A stretch of DNA of 64,000 bases from Desulfobacterales bacterium. Lineage in GTDB: Bacteria; Desulfobacterota; Desulfovibrionia; Desulfovibrionales; Desulfothermaceae. Each line of letters begins with the position of its first letter. The first letter of the stretch is position 1. Shown in pieces: positions 60,855-64,000 of this stretch. The translations under genes and the position numbers were made by a program. The notes beneath the pieces are model-generated. The model was not told where the DNA came from. It worked only from the letters and a program-made list of their open reading frames with translations, and did not search any database. Where the stretch lies: the NCBI GenBank assembly GCA_027064715.1, contig JAMOPG010000245.1:1-64000 (forward strand), in the 5' to 3' direction.

Positions 60855-63047
60855 TTAATTTTCAAAAAATACCTTCATTGACACAAGTGTTGGATTGTTG
60901 GGATTCAATTTAAGGCCCTTATCAAGTAATTTTTTTGCCTTTTTCTTTTCATTTACTTGCAAAAAATATCTAATACCCAGTTGATATATCCTAATCTCAT
61001 AGGGATAATTTTTTATAGCCTCCTCTATCACATCCTCTATAGACTCATCTGATATCATTGAGAGTGCATAGATATAGTAAATATATGTTGTAGCGCTATG
61101 ATATATAGGAATAATCTCCTTAAAAATCTCAACTGCCTTACCATAATTCCCTTTATTTAAGAAATGTATCGCTTCTTTTTCCTTGGCTTTTGCTTGTTTA
61201 ATCAAATCTTTCATAAAAATTTCTTTGCCTTTTGGATATGGATTATCTAAAAAGCTCTCTACTTTAATATCTCCTTTTAATTTAAATTCTGATGGCCTGG
61301 CTCCACCTAAATAATTCCCTTTTAATACTAAAGGTATATAAGATTCTATGGCTATTATATTATTCAAAAAATTACATTTTTCAAGATTTATTTCTCCCCT
61401 TTTAACCCAAATAGATAATCTATTATTTTCAAAATCAGTTTTTGATATATTTACCTTCCCATCATTTATTATAATTGCCTTTTCAAAATTTCTCATAGTT
61501 GATTCAGAGATATATATGTCCTCAAAGGTGTTCACTAACAAGCCATTCTTCCCATTTAAAAAGATGGTATGATTGGCATTTAGTTTCCCTTCTACATCTA
61601 CTTTAATCTTATTTATTTTTACATCCTTACTGGTTATGGACCCCGTGTGGAGTACTTTTATATCTTTTGTGCCATTAGAATCTTCACCTGATATAAAAGA
61701 ATCCTCTAGTTTTAAATTCCCTTCCACTAATAGTGTTGAATTATCTTTAAATAGGATATCCACATTTGGGCCAATTGTAACATCAGAGCCAAATGGAATC
61801 TTCACTGTCCCATTGATCTCATATTTTCCTGAAGAAACATTTGATATAATAACATCAGGAAGTACCCTTCTTGTTAATGTTGGAATAGAAACAGGGCCTA
61901 GCTGAGCTGCCTTTGATCTATTACCAACTGCATCCACACTAACTATTCTATAAAAATAGATACCACCAGGTGTAACAGATCTGTCTGTCCAGAAAAATTC
62001 CTTTACTTCTGCTACTTTTTGATAACCTGACAGGGGCTTGTTACTCCTATAGATTTCAAACTTTATAACATCACTGTCTTCTGTTTTCCATGAAAGGGTA
62101 ATTGAGTCTTTAGAAAGTCTGTAAGTAAAATCTGTCACCATCTGAGGAGGAATACCATCTATTGAGACCAAGGGAGAGGTCTCTATCCAGTCCCTTTGCT
62201 CACCTCTTTGATTTTTCAAGTGTAAGTATATTATTCCATTTTCCAACTTATCCCCTTCCTTAACTAAATACATGCCTTTGTATATCCCATTTTGCACCTC
62301 TGCCATTGGCACACCTTTTATAAGTGGCTCTATATCAAATGTTGCTTTTCCACCAGGGGTGCCTTCCATTCCCACCATAATCTTATCCCCTTTTTTAAAC
62401 GGAGTTTCAGTAACATTAGTCACTACTCGCAAAATCTTGGGTTTTTTTATTGCCTCAGAAAAAGAAGGGATCAAGCTAGAAACCTTGAATGCCCATTCAA
62501 ATATCACATTTTTTATATTAACATTACCTTCAGAAGAGACAGCTGTTGAAACAACTGTAGCTATTGCTCCAAGGGGATCTGTGGCAATGGAGAGCTTTTT
62601 TCTTGTTGCCTTTTCTCGCCAGGAACCTAGTTTTTTATCACGCTTATACAATATTATCTCTCCATCCATCTTATAATATTGTGCAAAAGCTATGTTAAAG
62701 CTCGAAAGCTCATACACCTTAATAAGAAAAACACCATCTATATCTGACTGTTTTTCAAAAACCTTTTTTATATCACTATCTTTTATCTTAGGAGAAATGG
62801 GCACATCTACCTTGAGGTTTCTAATTATATAACCCTTTCCAGATAAATAATTTTTGACCACATTTAAAACCATTCCAAGTGCAGCAAGTTCAATCTTTTT
62901 ATCTTGCATGGCAACAGGTCCAACAATTGCCACCTTTCTGGGTAGCTCTTTTTCAGCTATAAAATATACGTTGGAATTAGATCCCAAACAAAAGGAATAA
63001 CCACATAAAGTGAATATCAGGATACCCATGACAATTTTGTATCTCAT
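60855..63047 (-). CDS. Multidomain exported protein: N-terminal lipoprotein-like domain, FN3, beta-helix, TPR
   Basis: Signal peptide; FN3-like ITLSWKTEDSDVIKFEIYRSNKPLSGYQKVAEV...YFYRIVSVDAVGN; repetitive beta-helix segments; C-terminal TPR. Confidence 0.75.
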   Translation of the reverse strand: MRYKIVMGILIFTLCGYSFCLGSNSNVYFIAEKELPRKVAIVGPVAMQDKKIELAALGMVLNVVKNYLSGKGYIIRNLKVDVPISPKIKDSDIKKVFEKQSDIDGVFLIKVYELSSFNIAFAQYYKMDGEIILYKRDKKLGSWREKATRKKLSIATDPLGAIATVVSTAVSSEGNVNIKNVIFEWAFKVSSLIPSFSEAIKKPKILRVVTNVTETPFKKGDKIMVGMEGTPGGKATFDIEPLIKGVPMAEVQNGIYKGMYLVKEGDKLENGIIYLHLKNQRGEQRDWIETSPLVSIDGIPPQMVTDFTYRLSKDSITLSWKTEDSDVIKFEIYRSNKPLSGYQKVAEVKEFFWTDRSVTPGGIYFYRIVSVDAVGNRSKAAQLGPVSIPTLTRRVLPDVIISNVSSGKYEINGTVKIPFGSDVTIGPNVDILFKDNSTLLVEGNLKLEDSFISGEDSNGTKDIKVLHTGSITSKDVKINKIKVDVEGKLNANHTIFLNGKNGLLVNTFEDIYISESTMRNFEKAIIINDGKVNISKTDFENNRLSIWVKRGEINLEKCNFLNNIIAIESYIPLVLKGNYLGGARPSEFKLKGDIKVESFLDNPYPKGKEIFMKDLIKQAKAKEKEAIHFLNKGNYGKAVEIFKEIIPIYHSATTYIYYIYALSMISDESIEDVIEEAIKNYPYEIRIYQLGIRYFLQVNEKKKAKKLLDKGLKLNPNNPTLVSMKVFFEN

Positions 63048-63100
63048 ACTCTATTTCCTTTTTTAGTTGACACTAAAATACATTATGCTCTCAATATGAA

Positions 63101-63116
63101 AATGATCTCTATCACA
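63101..63116. promoter_or_regulatory. CRP/FNR-type palindrome in a divergent intergenic region
   Basis: AATGATctctATCACA containing TGAT-N4-ATCA. Confidence 0.25.
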
Positions 63117-63210
63117 TTTTTATTTTTTTATTGACAATAACCAAACTTATTTTTAGGCAAGCAAAAAGCACCTCTCTTTTTGAATTTAACTTATATAAGG
63201 AGATTTTTCA

Positions 63211-63975
63211 ATGAAAAAATTCATTTTTTTTGTTGCTTTGTTTCCAATTATTTTAACAGCTAATCTTGGTTTTTCAGAAGATTTTTGTCAAAACATCACC
63301 ATCCAAGAGCTGGAAAAACACCTACCTGGCCCCTTACCCCCAAATTCAAAAATTCTCCTTAATAAGGAGAAAGAAGGTATTTGTGAAAGTATTATAGATG
63401 TAAATGGAAGGGAAATTCCTTTTTATTCCACAAAAAACTTTGTCATAATTGGACAGATGTTTAAGGATAAAAAGAACTTATCCTATGAGGCAATATCAAC
63501 AATAAGAAAATCATATTTATCAAAGCTCAAAGACAAGATTGATAGTGCTGTGACATATTCCTTAATGCCAGATAAAATTAGACCTGAGCACACCATATAC
63601 TTTTTCACAGACCCACTTTGCCCCTATTGTCATAGGACTGTTCAGCGAATAAAAAATTTTTCCAATAAAACAAATACCAATGTAAAGATTATCCTTTATT
63701 CTGTGCATGGGGATAAAGGAAACAAAGAAATAGAAAAGGTCATTTGTTCCAATATGGATTTTGAGACTTATGCATCCACTAATTTTCCTCTCCAAAAGAA
63801 AAGTACCACATGTGAGAAAGGGCAAAAGGTAATAAAACTAGGACAGGAAATTGCCAGAAAATTAAAGATAAATGCAGTCCCTGCATTTGTCCTGGAAGAT
63901 GGAACACAGGTAATAGGGGCAGATTTAAGAAGACTAGAGCTTGCTCTGTCACAGACTTCTAATTCAACCAAATAA
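63211..63975 (+). CDS. DsbC/DsbG-like thiol:disulfide isomerase
   Basis: Signal peptide; YFFTDPLCPYCHRTVQRIKNF; INAVPAFVLEDGTQVIG. Confidence 0.88.
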   Translation: MKKFIFFVALFPIILTANLGFSEDFCQNITIQELEKHLPGPLPPNSKILLNKEKEGICESIIDVNGREIPFYSTKNFVIIGQMFKDKKNLSYEAISTIRKSYLSKLKDKIDSAVTYSLMPDKIRPEHTIYFFTDPLCPYCHRTVQRIKNFSNKTNTNVKIILYSVHGDKGNKEIEKVICSNMDFETYASTNFPLQKKSTTCEKGQKVIKLGQEIARKLKINAVPAFVLEDGTQVIGADLRRLELALSQTSNSTK

Positions 63976-64000
63976 AAAACATGCGAGGGTCCAACTAGTC

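Noticed and set aside
62272-62676. 134-aa and 85-aa plus-strand ORFs opposite the large exported protein
   Set aside because: Overlapping antisense ORFs within a longer, domain-bearing CDS.
1-64000. CRISPR arrays, tRNA, rRNA or insertion sequences
   Set aside because: No repeat-spacer arrays, tRNA-like cloverleaf segments, rRNA-like GC-rich blocks or transposase motifs were noticed. A tRNAscan or Infernal run would be decisive.

Overview
The window is an AT-rich bacterial chromosome segment of mostly core genes, densely coded on both strands. The gene content (rpsU-mutS2-dnaG-rpoD block, livKHMGF-type operon, NikK/NikL-type metal uptake, FmdB, UPF0210, Cys-containing PAS, EF-G variant) suggests a thermophilic or anaerobic Desulfobacterota-like organism. 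That assignment is inferred from gene content only. I see no rRNA, tRNA, CRISPR array, transposase or prophage. Main contents in order: partial MoaD-like ORF, mazG, cvpA, TIGR03960-type radical SAM, Sir2, metK, MetE-like protein; snase-rpoD-dnaG-mutS2-rpsU; HU, ksgA, fusA; liv operon; radical SAM, TPR, hisG, hisI, rlmN; a signalling cluster (PAS-GGDEF, solute-binding protein, hybrid kinase); argJ, TetR, cheV; maf, pgpA; UPF0210 and ACT; Ni/Co ECF transporter; an HNH-PolX-DnaJ-CI/S24-unknown operon; SpoIID and AsmA-like; a six-gene envelope-protein operon; a DsbC-like protein. Observations most worth checking: (1) the six-gene envelope operon at 55.2-63.0 kb; (2) a 43-aa ORF overlapping the 3' end of the UPF0210 gene in the -1 frame, which an A7 slippery run could also join to it by frameshifting; (3) a PolX protein whose polymerase aspartates appear mutated while its PHP site is intact, within a compact operon that includes a CI-like S24 repressor with K->R at the expected catalytic Lys; (4) a 57-aa membrane mini-protein not in the ORF track. 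All assignments come from reading the sequence; no searches were run.
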